Of a stretch of DNA of 64,000 nucleotides, positions 49,701-59,688 are shown piece after piece. The stretch is from Tibeticola sediminis (GTDB taxonomy: Bacteria; Pseudomonadota; Gammaproteobacteria; Burkholderiales; Burkholderiaceae_C), in assembly GCF_003843835.1 (NCBI RefSeq), contig NZ_RKQL01000006.1, forward strand, positions 1 through 64,000, written 5' to 3'. The notes under the pieces were generated by a model. The model did not search any database, had not been told where the DNA came from, and saw only the letters and a program-made list of their open reading frames with translations. The first letter of the stretch is position 1, and every line of letters starts with the position of its first letter. The position numbers were made by a program, and so were the translations under genes.

Positions 49701-52604
49701 TCACCGCGCCGAGAGGCGCTGCAACTGGGCTTCGATTTTTTCGAGCTGGGCGCGGAAGTCGGTCACACGCTGGCGCTCTTGCGCGATCACGGCCGGCGGT
49801 GCTTTGGCGACGAAGGCTTCGTTGCCGAGCTTGCCTTCGGCCTTGGCGATCTCGCCGCGCAGGCGGGCGGCCTCTTTGCTCAAGCGGGCTTGCTCGGCGG
49901 CAATGTCGATTTCCATGAAAAGGCAGAGCCGCGCGTCGCCCACCACGGCGACCGGCGCGGTCTGTGCCGCCGCGGCCCATGAGGCTTCGTCGTCGAACAC
50001 GCGGACTTCACTGAGCTTGGCGAGCGACTGCAGCACGGCCGCGTGGGCACGCAGGAAGGCTGCATCGCCGACCGCGTAGAGCGGCAGCCGCGTGGCGGGC
50101 GAGACGCCGAGTTCGCCGCGCAGCGTGCGGCAGGCCTCGACGATGCTTTTGAGGTGCGCGACCTCGGCCTCGGCGGCGGGGTCGATGCGCTCGGGTTGAG
50201 CCTCGGGGTAGGGCGCGATGCTGACCGACTCGCCGGGGCGGCCGGCCACCGGCGCGACCTTTTGCCAGAGTTCTTCGGTGATGAAGGGAATGATTGGGTG
50301 GGCGAGGCGCAACACGGTCTCGAGCGTGCGGATCAGGGTGCGGCGGGTCGCACGCTGCTGCTCGAGCCGGCCGGTTTGGATCTGCACTTTGGCGATTTCG
50401 AGGTACCAGTCGCAGAACTCGTTCCAGACGAAGTCATAAATCGCGTTGGCGACGTTGTCGAGCCGGTAGTCCGCGAAGCCTTGCGCGACTTCGGCCTCGA
50501 CGCGCTGCAGCGCCGAGACGATCCAGCGATCGGCCTGGCTGAAGTCGAGATAGCCGCCGGGCGTGCAGGCTTCGGCGCCATGGTCTGCGAGCCCGCAGTC
50601 CTGACCCTCGCAGTTCATCAGCACGAAGCGCGTGGCGTTCCAGAGCTTGTTGCAGAAGTTGCGGTAGCCCTCGCAGCGCTTGGTGTCGAAGTTGATGCTG
50701 CGGCCCAAAGAGGCGAGCGCCGCGAAGGTCAAGCGCAGCGCGTCGGCGCCGTAGGCCGGGATGCCGCTCGGAAACTCACGCTCGGTCGCCTTGCGGACCT
50801 GGGGCGCGGTTTCGGGTCGGCGCAGGCCGGTGGTGCGCTTCTCCAGCAGGGTCGGCAGGTCGATGCCGTCGATCAGGTCGACCGGGTCGAGCACGTTGCC
50901 CTCGGACTTGCTCATCTTCTTACCCTGGGCGTCGCGGATCAGGCCGTGGATGTAGACGTCGCGGAAGGGCACGCGGCCGGTGAAGTGCGTGGTCATCATG
51001 ATCATCCGGGCGACCCAGAAGAAAATGATGTCGTAGCCAGTGACCAGCACCGAACTGGGCAGATAGAGGTCGTAGTCCTTGAGCGGATTGGGGTCGTCGA
51101 CGCTTTCGGGCCAGCCCATGGTCGAAAACGGCACGAGCGCGCTCGAATACCAGGTGTCGAGCACGTCGGGGTCGCGCGTGAGCCGCTTGCCGGCGCCGGC
51201 TTGAGCCTGCGCTTCGGCCTCGGTCCGGGCGACATAGACCTGGCCGTCTTCGTCGTACCAGGCGGGAATCTGGTGACCCCACCAGAGCTGACGGCTGATG
51301 CACCAGTCCTGGATGTTATTCATCCACTGGTTGTAGGTGTTGACCCAGTTCTCGGGCACGAAACGCACCTGGCCCGAGGCCACGGCGTGGATGGCTTTCT
51401 CAGCGATCGAGGTGCCGCTGGTGTTCTTCTCGTTGCCCTTGCTGGTCATGGCGACGAACCACTGGTCGGTCAGCATGGGCTCGATCACCTGTCCGGTGCG
51501 GGTGCAGCGCGGCACCATGAGCCGGTGCTTCTTCACCTCGACCAGCAGTCCCGCGGCTTCGAGGTCGGCGACGATGCGTTTGCGCGCCTCGAAGCGGTCG
51601 AGGCCCCGGTAGGCGCTGGGGGCGTGCTCGTTGATGGTGGCGTCAGGGTTGAGCACACCGATGATGGGTAGGCCGTGCCGCTGCCCAACCGCGTAGTCGT
51701 TGGCGTCGTGCGCCGGCGTGACTTTGACCACGCCGGTGCCGAATTCCCGGTCGACGTATGCGTCGGCGATGACGGGGATTTCCCGGTCGCACAGCGGCAG
51801 CTTCACGAACTGGCCGACCAGGTGCCGATAGCGCTCGTCTTCCGGGTGGACCATCACGGCCACGTCGCCCAGCAGCGTTTCGGGGCGGGTGGTGGCGACG
51901 GTCAGGTGGCCCGAGCCGTTGACCAAGGGATAGGCAATGTGCCAGAGGAAGCCGTCTTCTTCCTCGCTCTCCACCTCGAGATCGGAGACGGCGGTTTTGA
52001 GCACGGGGTCCCAGTGCACCAAGCGCTTGCCGCGGTAGATCAAGCCCTGCTCGTAGAGCCGAACGAAGGTTTCGGTGACCACGCGCGAGAGCTTCTCGTC
52101 CATCGTGAAGTATTCGCGGCTCCAGTCGACCGAGTCGCCCAGGCGTCGCATCTGGCGCGTGATGGTGTTGCCCGACTGCTCCTTCCACTCCCAGACCTTG
52201 GCGACGAAATTCTTGCGTGCTTCTTCCGGGGTAGGGCCCATGTCGTAGCGGCTGACGCCTTGAGCCTGCAACTGCCGCTCCACGACGATCTGGGTGGCGA
52301 TGCCGGCATGGTCGGTGCCTGGGATCCAGACCGTGTTGAAGCCGCGCATGCGGTGGTAGCGCGTCAGGCTGTCCATGATGGTCTGGTTGAACGCATGGCC
52401 CATGTGCAGCGTGCCGGTCACGTTGGGCGGCGGCAACTGGATCGCGAACGCAGGTGCCCCGGCCTTCGGGGCGCCCGTGCCCCGATAGCCCGCGCGGCCA
52501 TAACCGCGGCGCTCCCACTCGGGCCCCCAGCGTTGCTCGATGGGGGCGGGTTCGAAAGACTTGGCAAGGCTGGCAAGGCCGCTCTGGATGGGCTGATCGG
52601 TCAT
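49701..52604 (-). CDS. valS: Valyl-tRNA synthetase
   Basis: 967 residues, class I. The HIGH-type motif is [16 protein letters not shown] (about 70), the editing domain lies about 200-350, KKMSKSEGN near 562 is the KMSKS loop, and a C-terminal coiled coil ([20 protein letters not shown]) binds tRNA. The ATG at 52604 gives the family start. The longer open frame overlaps unrelated DNA. Confidence 0.97.
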   Translation of the reverse strand: MTDQPIQSGLASLAKSFEPAPIEQRWGPEWERRGYGRAGYRGTGAPKAGAPAFAIQLPPPNVTGTLHMGHAFNQTIMDSLTRYHRMRGFNTVWIPGTDHAGIATQIVVERQLQAQGVSRYDMGPTPEEARKNFVAKVWEWKEQSGNTITRQMRRLGDSVDWSREYFTMDEKLSRVVTETFVRLYEQGLIYRGKRLVHWDPVLKTAVSDLEVESEEEDGFLWHIAYPLVNGSGHLTVATTRPETLLGDVAVMVHPEDERYRHLVGQFVKLPLCDREIPVIADAYVDREFGTGVVKVTPAHDANDYAVGQRHGLPIIGVLNPDATINEHAPSAYRGLDRFEARKRIVADLEAAGLLVEVKKHRLMVPRCTRTGQVIEPMLTDQWFVAMTSKGNEKNTSGTSIAEKAIHAVASGQVRFVPENWVNTYNQWMNNIQDWCISRQLWWGHQIPAWYDEDGQVYVARTEAEAQAQAGAGKRLTRDPDVLDTWYSSALVPFSTMGWPESVDDPNPLKDYDLYLPSSVLVTGYDIIFFWVARMIMMTTHFTGRVPFRDVYIHGLIRDAQGKKMSKSEGNVLDPVDLIDGIDLPTLLEKRTTGLRRPETAPQVRKATEREFPSGIPAYGADALRLTFAALASLGRSINFDTKRCEGYRNFCNKLWNATRFVLMNCEGQDCGLADHGAEACTPGGYLDFSQADRWIVSALQRVEAEVAQGFADYRLDNVANAIYDFVWNEFCDWYLEIAKVQIQTGRLEQQRATRRTLIRTLETVLRLAHPIIPFITEELWQKVAPVAGRPGESVSIAPYPEAQPERIDPAAEAEVAHLKSIVEACRTLRGELGVSPATRLPLYAVGDAAFLRAHAAVLQSLAKLSEVRVFDDEASWAAAAQTAPVAVVGDARLCLFMEIDIAAEQARLSKEAARLRGEIAKAEGKLGNEAFVAKAPPAVIAQERQRVTDFRAQLEKIEAQLQRLSAR

Positions 52605-52972
52605 GGAGGCGTTGGGGTACGGGGGCTGAAAGACGGGCGCAAGCGGCTGCGCAAGCCGCGGCGCGCAAACCCCTGATTCTAGGCAACGCTCAACAAGCCC
52701 CTCGCGCGCGCAGCAGCTTGCTGAGTGCCGACGCCGGGATCCTGTACCGACTGCGGGCGGCCTGCGGCATGCTCGTGTTCGCCAGGGGCCGCGACGGTGC
52801 CGCGTTAGGTTGTGGTAATCGACTCGATAGAAAAACTCAACTGGATTTGCGCCGATGATGGGGCTAACGTGAAGACGTCCGCGTTCGGCCACTCTGCGGT
52901 GCGTGGCGCGCCCGCAGGGTGGGCTGGGCGAGACGGACCTGCCAATACCCATTTCACCCTCAGGAGCACACC
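52605..52972. other. Intergenic region valS-rubrerythrin (divergent promoters, repeat A6)
   Basis: 368 bp without a gene. It contains the family A half-element A6 and should hold promoters for both divergent genes. I could not settle on -35/-10 boxes. No OxyR-type four-part site was recognised. Confidence 0.5.
52682..52714. repeat. Family A half-element A6 (left terminus)
   Basis: GGCAACGCTCAACAAGCCCC followed by CGCGCG-rich sequence, one base off the A4 terminus in its first 12 bases. Confidence 0.65.
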
Positions 52973-53395
52973 ATGCCTACATTGAAAGGTTCGCGAACCG
53001 AGCAATGCCTCAAGGACGCCTTTGCCGGCGAGTCGATGGCCAACCGCCGCTATCTCTATTTCGCCAACAAGGCCGACGTCGAAGGTCAAAACGACGTCGC
53101 TGCGCTCTTCCGCTCGACCGCGGAAGGGGAAACCGGCCATGCGCACGGTCACCTCGAGTTCCTCGAGCAGTCGGGCGACCCCGCCACGGGGATGCCGATC
53201 GGCACCACGCGGCAGAACCTCGCCTCGGCCGTGGCGGGTGAAACGCACGAGTACACCGACATGTACCCGGGCATGGCCAAGACGGCGCGTGAGGAAGGAT
53301 TCGACGAGATCGCCGACTGGTTCGAGACGCTGGCCAAGGCCGAACGCTCGCACGCCAACCGTTACACCAAGGCGCTGAACGAACTCGTCGACTGA
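52973..53395 (+). CDS. Rubrerythrin family protein
   Basis: 140 residues, a four-helix ferritin-like di-iron protein without the rubredoxin domain. Ligand motifs are E-x-x-A/N in [44 protein letters not shown] and AERSHANRY. Rubrerythrins reduce peroxide. AGGAG precedes the ATG. Next come an Fe-S protein and a DUF3501 protein. Confidence 0.93.
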   Translation: MPTLKGSRTEQCLKDAFAGESMANRRYLYFANKADVEGQNDVAALFRSTAEGETGHAHGHLEFLEQSGDPATGMPIGTTRQNLASAVAGETHEYTDMYPGMAKTAREEGFDEIADWFETLAKAERSHANRYTKALNELVD

Positions 53396-53508
53396 GTGTT
53401 TCGTGTGTTGGGCACCGGTGCAGGCCGGCGCCCAATGCACGAAGCGCTACAAGCCCGGCAAAGCCGCCTGCGTGCAGCGGCTGCCGTCTCGACATACCGG
53501 AGGAACGC

Positions 53509-54858
53509 ATGGCCACCGAAGGCAATCTGCAAGCACCGACCCGGCATCCGCTGGACTGGAAGAGCCCCGAGTTCTACGACGAGGCTTCGTGCTTCAAGGA
53601 ACTCGAGCGCATCTTCGACATCTGCCACGGCTGCCGTCGGTGCGTGAGTCTGTGCGCGGCGTTCCCGACCCTGTTCGACCTCGTCGACGAGGGGCCGACG
53701 GGCGAGGTCGACGGGGTCGACAAGAAGGACTATTGGAAGGTCGTGAACCAGTGTTACATGTGCGACCTGTGCTACATGACCAAGTGTCCGTACACGCCGC
53801 CGCACCCGTGGAACCTGGACTTTCCGCACACCATGCTGCGCGCCAAGGCGATCAAGTTCAAGAAGGGCGAGGTGCATGCTGCGGAGCGATTCCTGGCTTC
53901 GACCGACGTGCACGGGCAGTTCGCGGGCATCCCGATCGTGGTGCAGGTAGCCAATGCGGTCACGCATACGAAAGCGGCGCGCTCGGTGTTGGAGTCGGTC
54001 GCGGGCGTCGACCGGGACGCCTGGCTGCCGGACCTCGCCACGCAACGTTTTCGCTGGGCGGCGCCCAAAGCCAAGGCGGGCCGTGTGGTCGATGGTGAGA
54101 AGACGCCGGGCAAGGTGGCGATCTTCTCCACCTGCTACATCAACTACAACGAGCCCGGCATCGGTCTGGACCTGCTCAAGATCCTCGACCACAACGAAGT
54201 GCCCTATGTGATCGTCGAGAAAGAGCGCTGCTGCGGCATGCCCAAACTCGAACTGGGCGACCTCGAATCGGTCGATGCCGCCAAGCGCGCGAACATCCCG
54301 GTGCTGGCACGGTATGCGCGCGAGGGCTATGCGATCCTCGCTGCCGTGCCGAGCTGTGCCTTGATGTTCAAGCAGGAGATTCCCTTGATGTACCCCGAAG
54401 ACGCCGAGGTGCAGCTGGTCAAGCAACACATGTGGGATCCGTTCGAGTATTTGATGGCGCGTAAACGCGACGGGCTGCTCAAGACCGAATTTCCGCGCCC
54501 GCTGGGCAAGGTGAGCTACCAGATTCCCTGCCACGGCCGGGTGCAGAACATCGGCCGCAAGACCGAAGAGATGCTCAAGATGATTCCGGGCACCGACATC
54601 CACACGGTCGAGCGCTGCTCGGGGCACGCGGGCACCTATGGCGTCAAGAAGGCCACGCACCAGACAGCCATGAAAATCGGCAAGCCCGTCTTCAAGGCCA
54701 TGGCGCAGATGAAGGATGGCAGCCCGCCGGACTACATCAGCTCCGACTGCCCGCTGGGCGGGCACCACATCGCGCAAGGATTCGAAGTCAACCAGCTCGG
54801 CACGCCCGAGCTCAAGCACCCGCTGACGCTCGTGCGCCAGGCCTACGGGCTGGACTGA
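53509..54858 (+). CDS. Heterodisulfide-reductase-type Fe-S protein
   Basis: 449 residues. Two 4Fe-4S binding motifs (CHGCRRCVSLC about 39-49, CYMCDLCYMTKCPY about 82-95) and two cysteine-rich CCG-like regions (ERCCGMPKLELG about 242, then CHGRVQNIG and RCSGHAGTYG about 345-380). This layout is seen in HdrD/GlpC-like electron carriers. Partner and substrate unknown. GGAGG precedes the ATG. Its place between rubrerythrin and DUF3501 suggests it feeds electrons to that system. Confidence 0.9.
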   Translation: MATEGNLQAPTRHPLDWKSPEFYDEASCFKELERIFDICHGCRRCVSLCAAFPTLFDLVDEGPTGEVDGVDKKDYWKVVNQCYMCDLCYMTKCPYTPPHPWNLDFPHTMLRAKAIKFKKGEVHAAERFLASTDVHGQFAGIPIVVQVANAVTHTKAARSVLESVAGVDRDAWLPDLATQRFRWAAPKAKAGRVVDGEKTPGKVAIFSTCYINYNEPGIGLDLLKILDHNEVPYVIVEKERCCGMPKLELGDLESVDAAKRANIPVLARYAREGYAILAAVPSCALMFKQEIPLMYPEDAEVQLVKQHMWDPFEYLMARKRDGLLKTEFPRPLGKVSYQIPCHGRVQNIGRKTEEMLKMIPGTDIHTVERCSGHAGTYGVKKATHQTAMKIGKPVFKAMAQMKDGSPPDYISSDCPLGGHHIAQGFEVNQLGTPELKHPLTLVRQAYGLD

Positions 54859-54893
54859 GCGCGCCGTACGCCAGCGCCTTCGGAGGCAACCCC

Positions 54894-55493
54894 ATGCAAA
54901 CGACCGGAAAAATCACCCCCGAGAGCCTCATGACGCTCGAGGCCTACAGCAAGTGGCGCAAGACGCACAAGCCCGAGATCATGGCCCACCGCAAGCTGCG
55001 CACCGTGCATCTGGGCGAGCATCTGACGCTGCAGTTCGAGAGTGAGCTTTCGATGCGCTACCAAATTCAGGAAATGCTGCGCATCGAAAAAATCTTCGAG
55101 GAAGAGGGCATTGCGCAGGAAATCGAGGCCTACGCGCCGCTGGTGCCTGATGGCACCAACTGGAAGGCGACGATGATGCTCGAGTATCCCGACATCCACG
55201 AGCGGCGGCGTGAACTCGCGCGGCTCATCGGCATCGAGGATCGGGTGTTCGTCGAGGTCGAGGGTTACCCGCGCGTGTATGCCATTGCCGACGAGGATCT
55301 CGACCGCGAAACGCCCGACAAGACCAGCGCGGTGCACTTCCTGCGTTTCGAGCTGCCCCCTGCCCTGCGCGCGGCGGTCAAGGCGGGTGCCGCGGTGCGT
55401 GTGGGCTGCGACCACACGAACTATCCGGCCCATGCGCAGATCGCGCCGGAAACTCTGGCGTCGCTGGCCGGCGATTTGACGGTCGAGGCTTGA
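54894..55493 (+). CDS. DUF3501 family protein
   Basis: 199 residues. SLMTLEAYSKWRKTHKPEIM, TLQFESELSMRYQIQEMLRI and CDHTNYPAHAQIAPETLASL fit DUF3501, a family of unknown function usually found beside rubrerythrin and the Fe-S protein. It lies 35 bp after the Fe-S gene, so probably one operon. Confidence 0.9.
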   Translation: MQTTGKITPESLMTLEAYSKWRKTHKPEIMAHRKLRTVHLGEHLTLQFESELSMRYQIQEMLRIEKIFEEEGIAQEIEAYAPLVPDGTNWKATMMLEYPDIHERRRELARLIGIEDRVFVEVEGYPRVYAIADEDLDRETPDKTSAVHFLRFELPPALRAAVKAGAAVRVGCDHTNYPAHAQIAPETLASLAGDLTVEA

Positions 55494-55592
55494 GATCGAG
55501 ACCTGAGAGGCTGAGCGCAGAGCTCGCCCGACCCGCCCTGAGGCAGAATTCACCGCGCGGCGTCGCCGACGTCCGGTTTTTTGCTTCCTGCC

Positions 55593-56369
55593 ATGTTGTT
55601 TTTGCTCTCTCCGGCCAAATCGCTCGACTTCGAGTCTCCGCTCCCGCCCGTTGCGGCCACGCTGCCACGGTTCACCGAGGACGCGGCCGAGCTCATTGCC
55701 CTGCTGCGCCAGCGTTCACCGCAGGAGGTGGCCGAATTGATGGATCTCTCCGACAAACTCGCCGCGCTCAATGTCGCGCGCTATGAGGCCTGGTCGCCCG
55801 AGGCCACGCCGGAGAACGCGCGGCCGGCGGTGCTTGCGTTCAACGGTGATGTTTACGAGGGACTGGCGGCGCGCACGCTTGCGCTCGAAGACTTGCAATG
55901 GGCGCAGGAGCATGTGTGCATCTTGAGCGGGCTTTACGGCGTGCTGCGCCCACTGGACCTGATGCAGCCCTACCGGCTGGAGATGGGCACGAAGCTGCCC
56001 AACCCGCGCGGCAAGGATCTCTACGATTTTTGGCGCGATCGCATCGCGGCTTACCTCAACGAGCGGCTTGCGGCAGACACCACGCCCGTGGTGGTCAACC
56101 TCGCTTCGCAGGAATACTTCAAGGCGGTGGACGCCAAGGCGCTCAAGGCGCGGGTGGTCGAGTGCGTGTTCGAGGACTGGAAGTCGGGTCAGTACAAGAT
56201 CATCAGCTTCTTCGCCAAGCGCGCGCGCGGCCTGATGTGCCGCTGGGCCATCACGCACCGCGTCACGCTGCCGCGGCAGCTCGAGGGCTTCGACCTCGAC
56301 GGCTATGGCTACGCGCCCGAGGCATCGACCCCCGACCGGTTGGTGTTCCGCCGCCGGGTGGCTGCATAA
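55593..56369 (+). CDS. yaaA: Peroxide stress protein YaaA (DUF328)
   Basis: 258 residues. FLLSPAKSLDFES, LAFNGDVYEGLAARTL, LSGLYGVLRPLDLMQPYRLE and VNLASQEYFKAVD are family signatures. In E. coli YaaA lowers free iron during peroxide stress. The ATG at 55593 is chosen over an in-frame TTG four codons earlier. Confidence 0.94.
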   Translation: MLFLLSPAKSLDFESPLPPVAATLPRFTEDAAELIALLRQRSPQEVAELMDLSDKLAALNVARYEAWSPEATPENARPAVLAFNGDVYEGLAARTLALEDLQWAQEHVCILSGLYGVLRPLDLMQPYRLEMGTKLPNPRGKDLYDFWRDRIAAYLNERLAADTTPVVVNLASQEYFKAVDAKALKARVVECVFEDWKSGQYKIISFFAKRARGLMCRWAITHRVTLPRQLEGFDLDGYGYAPEASTPDRLVFRRRVAA

Positions 56370-56380
56370 AGGGCGGAGGC

Positions 56381-57259
56381 ATGGCGGCTTTCACCTCGGC
56401 GTCGACTTCCGCTTCGATCACGCCCGAACTGCGTCAGTGGATCATTGCGCAGGCCGAGGCTGGCTGCGAGCTGCCCGCGCTGCTGCAGGCCATGCGCGCC
56501 GCCGGTTGGGCCGAAGACGTGGCGGTGGCGGCTCTGGAGCAAACCTTGGCCGAGCACCTGCGCGACCAAGGTGTGGCCGTTGACACACTGATCGCCGAAG
56601 CCAGCCGCCCCGTGCCCGAGCCCGACCTCCGCGGCGAACCCACCTGGATCGACGCGGGCGACCGGCGCGTCGCGGTGCTCACGACCGTCGCCCTGCCGCG
56701 ATTGGTGGTGTTCGGCGGCTTCCTGTCCGATGACGAATGTGAGCAACTCAAAGCCGAAGCCGCGCCCCGCCTCAAGCGCTCGATGACCGTGGACACGCGC
56801 ACCGGCGGTGAAGAACTCAACGACGACCGCACCAGCGCGGGCATGTTCTTCACGCGCGGCGAAAGCCCGCTGATTGCGCGCATCGAAGCGCGCATTGCGC
56901 GGCTGCTGAATTGGCCCGTCGAGCACGGTGAGGGCATCCAGGTGCTGCGCTATTGCTCGGGCGCCGAATACAAGCCGCACTACGACTACTTCGACCCTGC
57001 CGCCCCCGGCACGGCGCGGCTGACCGAACACGGCGGGCAGCGCGTGGGCACGCTCGTGATGTACCTCGACGAGCCGCTGCGCGGCGGCGCCACCACCTTC
57101 CCCGACGCGGGCATTGCGGTCGCGCCGCGGCGGGGCAATGCCGTGTTCTTCAGCTACCCCATGCCCCACCCCGCCACGCGCACGCTGCACGGCGGCGCGC
57201 CCGTGCTTGAGGGTGAGAAGTGGATTGCGACCAAGTGGCTGCGTGAGCGGCCGTATTGA
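56381..57259 (+). CDS. 2-oxoglutarate/Fe(II) oxygenase, prolyl 4-hydroxylase type
   Basis: 292 residues. The N-terminal half is helical and of unknown role. The P4Hc domain covers about 110-290 with YKPHYDYFD (HxD iron ligands), GTLVMYLDEPLRGGATTFPD, and the distal His in PHPATRTLHGGAPV plus EKWIATKWLRE. Substrate unknown. GGAGG lies just before the ATG at 56381, 11 bp after yaaA. Confidence 0.9.
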   Translation: MAAFTSASTSASITPELRQWIIAQAEAGCELPALLQAMRAAGWAEDVAVAALEQTLAEHLRDQGVAVDTLIAEASRPVPEPDLRGEPTWIDAGDRRVAVLTTVALPRLVVFGGFLSDDECEQLKAEAAPRLKRSMTVDTRTGGEELNDDRTSAGMFFTRGESPLIARIEARIARLLNWPVEHGEGIQVLRYCSGAEYKPHYDYFDPAAPGTARLTEHGGQRVGTLVMYLDEPLRGGATTFPDAGIAVAPRRGNAVFFSYPMPHPATRTLHGGAPVLEGEKWIATKWLRERPY

Positions 57260-57347
57260 GTGGCCAAGGCGGCCTGCGGTCGCCACCGCGGCGTCTGGTG
57301 GGTATCTTTTTGAAGGTTTCTCGCCATATGCCGGCGTGAAATGGTCA

Positions 57348-57592
57348 TTGAACCTAAATCTGGCAGTTGACCGCTGCTCGCGAAAAGCAAGGTGTTGATG
57401 TTTCAGCAATTTTCGGTGCGCAGGCCCTTCACCTTTTGGGTGAACGCTGCGCACCCGTTCGAGTCGCCCTCGGGCGCGGGGGCGGCGTTGCAAATCCTCG
57501 CCATGGCACCCGCCATGGCTGCGGTTTGCGCCTTGCCCGCGCGCCCGATGACGACCCGCCCAGGCGCGCCCAACTGCCGGATTTAGGTTGAA
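57348..57592. repeat. Family B element, copy B1 (carries a family A-type core)
   Basis: 245 bp ending in TTGAACCTAAATC at the left and GATTTAGGTTGAA-type sequence (GGATTTAGGTTGAA) at the right. Its left part matches the reverse complement of copy B2. An extra about 80 bp includes the shared core at 57487-57532 with stem GCCATGGC-ACCC-GCCATGGC. It fills the gap after the oxygenase gene and ends four bases before the next ATG. Confidence 0.9.
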
Positions 57593-57596
57593 TGCT

Positions 57597-58529
57597 ATGA
57601 AAATAAAAGCAAACGGACTCGAGCTCGAAGTCGAGGACAGTGGCGCCGACGGCACGCAGGCCGAGCGGCCGGTGGTGCTGCTGATCTCGGGCCTGGGGCT
57701 GCAGCTCACCGACTGGCCGCCGGCGCTGGTGCAGGGCTTGCAGGACGCGGGCTTTCGGGTCGTGCGCTTCGACAACCGTGACGCGGGCTTGTCCACCCAT
57801 CTCGACGCGTTGGGCGTGCCCAACCTGCTGTGGGTGGGGCTGCAGCATCGGCTGGGCCTCAAGCCGCGGCCGCCCTATACCCTCGAGGACATGGCGCGCG
57901 ATGCCCTCGGCGTGCTCGATGCGCTGGGGATCGCGCGCGCGCACGTCGTCGGCATGAGCATGGGCGGCATGATTGCGCAGCGCGTGGCCTTGCTCGCCCC
58001 AGAGCGGGTGCTGAGCCTCACCAGCATCATGAGTTCGAGCGGCGCGCGCGGCCTGCCCGGGCCGGACTCGCGCATTCTCAAGTCGCTGTTGCAGCGCCCA
58101 CCGAGCGGCTCGCCGCTCGACTTGGTCGAGCATTACCTGCGCATCTTCACCGCCATTGGCAGCCCCGACTTCCATGTCGACGAGGCGGAGCTGCGCGCGC
58201 GCATCCTCGCGAGCGTGCGCCGCAGCCACAGCCCAGCGGGCACGCTGCGGCAAATGGCGGCGGTGATTGGCGACGTGGACCGCGCCGAGCGGCTTGGCCG
58301 CATCCGTGCGCCGACGCTCGTGATCCACGGCAAGGCCGATCCGCTCGTGCCCTATGCCTGCGGCCTCGACACCGCGCGGCGCATTCCCGGCGCGCGGATG
58401 CTCGGCATCGAGGGCATGGGGCACGACCTGCCCAGCGGCGTGGTCGAGCGCGTGCTGCCCGCCCTGATCGAACACCTGCGCGCGGCCAGCCCCGAGCGCC
58501 CCGGCGCCACCGAAGGAGCCCATCCATGA
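57597..58529 (+). CDS. Alpha/beta hydrolase
   Basis: 310 residues. Nucleophile elbow GMSMGG (Ser near 121), oxyanion strand [20 protein letters not shown], catalytic Asp in HGKADPLVP and His in GMGHDLP. Esterase or lactonase-like, substrate unknown. The ATG at 57597 is preferred to a TTG three codons earlier, which falls in repeat B1. The stop overlaps the queF start (ATGA). Confidence 0.9.
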   Translation: MKIKANGLELEVEDSGADGTQAERPVVLLISGLGLQLTDWPPALVQGLQDAGFRVVRFDNRDAGLSTHLDALGVPNLLWVGLQHRLGLKPRPPYTLEDMARDALGVLDALGIARAHVVGMSMGGMIAQRVALLAPERVLSLTSIMSSSGARGLPGPDSRILKSLLQRPPSGSPLDLVEHYLRIFTAIGSPDFHVDEAELRARILASVRRSHSPAGTLRQMAAVIGDVDRAERLGRIRAPTLVIHGKADPLVPYACGLDTARRIPGARMLGIEGMGHDLPSGVVERVLPALIEHLRAASPERPGATEGAHP

Positions 58530-59425
58530 ACCCATCCCCATCGAAGCATCCGTCTGAGTCTTCCTCCCCGGCCGCGCAGGACTTGCGGCCCGAGCAGTCG
58601 CCGCTGGGCAAGCCGGCGCGCTACTGCGACCGCTACGACCCGAGCCTGCTGTTTCCGCTGCCGCGCGCGCCCAAGCGTGCCGAGATCGGCATCACCGGTG
58701 CGCCCCCCTTCGGCGGGGCCGACCTCTGGACCGCCTATGAAGTCTCCTGGCTCAACCCGCGCGGCAAGCCGCAGGTCGCCATCGCGCACATCACCGTGCC
58801 GGCCGAGAGCACCCACATCGTCGAGAGCAAGTCCTTCAAGCTCTACCTCAACAGCTACAACAACACCCGCTTCGACGATGCCGAGGCCGTGCGCACGCGC
58901 CTGCGCGAGGACTTGAGCGCGGCCGTCTGGCAGGGTGGACCGGTACGCGCGAGCGTGGGCGTACGCCTGCTCGGGCCGGAGGCGTTCGACGCGCAGCCCA
59001 TTCATGAACTCGATGGCCTCAGCCTCGACCGCCTCGACGTCGAATGCACGCACGACACCCCCGCGCCCGAACTGCTGCGCGCCGCCTTCGACGAACAGCC
59101 CGTCGAAGAAACCCTGGTGAGCCATCTGCTCAAGAGCAACTGCCTCGTCACCGGCCAGCCCGACTGGGCGAGCGTGCAAATTCACTACAGCGGGCCGCAA
59201 ATCGACCAAGAGGGCCTGCTGCGCTACCTCGTGAGCTTTCGCAACCACAACGAGTTTCACGAGCAATGCGTCGAGCGCATCTTCATGGACCTCTGGACCC
59301 GCTGTAAACCCGCCAAGCTCACCGTCTACGCCCGCTACACCCGTCGCGGCGGCCTCGACATCAACCCCTGGCGCAGCAGCCACCCCGCACCCTTGCCGGC
59401 CAACGTGCGCACGGCACGGCAGTAG
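58526..59425 (+). CDS. queF: NADPH-dependent preQ0 reductase QueF
   Basis: 299 residues, the two-domain YqgN/QueF type II form. It reduces 7-cyano-7-deazaguanine to preQ1 for queuosine. [17 protein letters not shown] is the substrate-binding segment, and C in [11 protein letters not shown] (near 203) is the thioimide-forming residue. It is translationally coupled to the hydrolase. Confidence 0.95.
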   Translation: MNPSPSKHPSESSSPAAQDLRPEQSPLGKPARYCDRYDPSLLFPLPRAPKRAEIGITGAPPFGGADLWTAYEVSWLNPRGKPQVAIAHITVPAESTHIVESKSFKLYLNSYNNTRFDDAEAVRTRLREDLSAAVWQGGPVRASVGVRLLGPEAFDAQPIHELDGLSLDRLDVECTHDTPAPELLRAAFDEQPVEETLVSHLLKSNCLVTGQPDWASVQIHYSGPQIDQEGLLRYLVSFRNHNEFHEQCVERIFMDLWTRCKPAKLTVYARYTRRGGLDINPWRSSHPAPLPANVRTARQ

Positions 59426-59488
59426 GGCGAGAGGCCGCAACGCGATCTCGGTCGTTCAGGGCGGCTGCCCGGTCGGCCGCGTGAGCCA

Positions 59489-59664
59489 TTGAACCTAAAT
59501 CCGGCAGTTGACCGCGCCCGTGCGGGCCGCCCTCGGGCCCGGGGGCGGCTCGAACGGTTGCGCAGCGCTCACCCAAGCGGTGAACGGCCTCCGCACCGAA
59601 ACTTGATGAAACATCAACACCTTGCTTTTCGCGAAAAGCGGTCAACTGCCGGATTTAGGTTGAA
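59489..59664. repeat. Family B element, copy B2 (inverted relative to B1)
   Basis: 176 bp with perfect 25-bp inverted termini beginning TTGAACCTAAATCCGGCAGT. Its reverse complement aligns with the left part of B1. The shared core is absent. It separates the convergent queF and crotonase genes and may terminate both. Confidence 0.92.
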
Positions 59665-59688
59665 TCGACGGCGCGGGCAACTTCAGCC

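Noticed and set aside
52740-52972. OxyR or PerR site upstream of rubrerythrin
   Set aside because: ATAG and related half-sites occur singly. The required spaced array or inverted repeat is not there.
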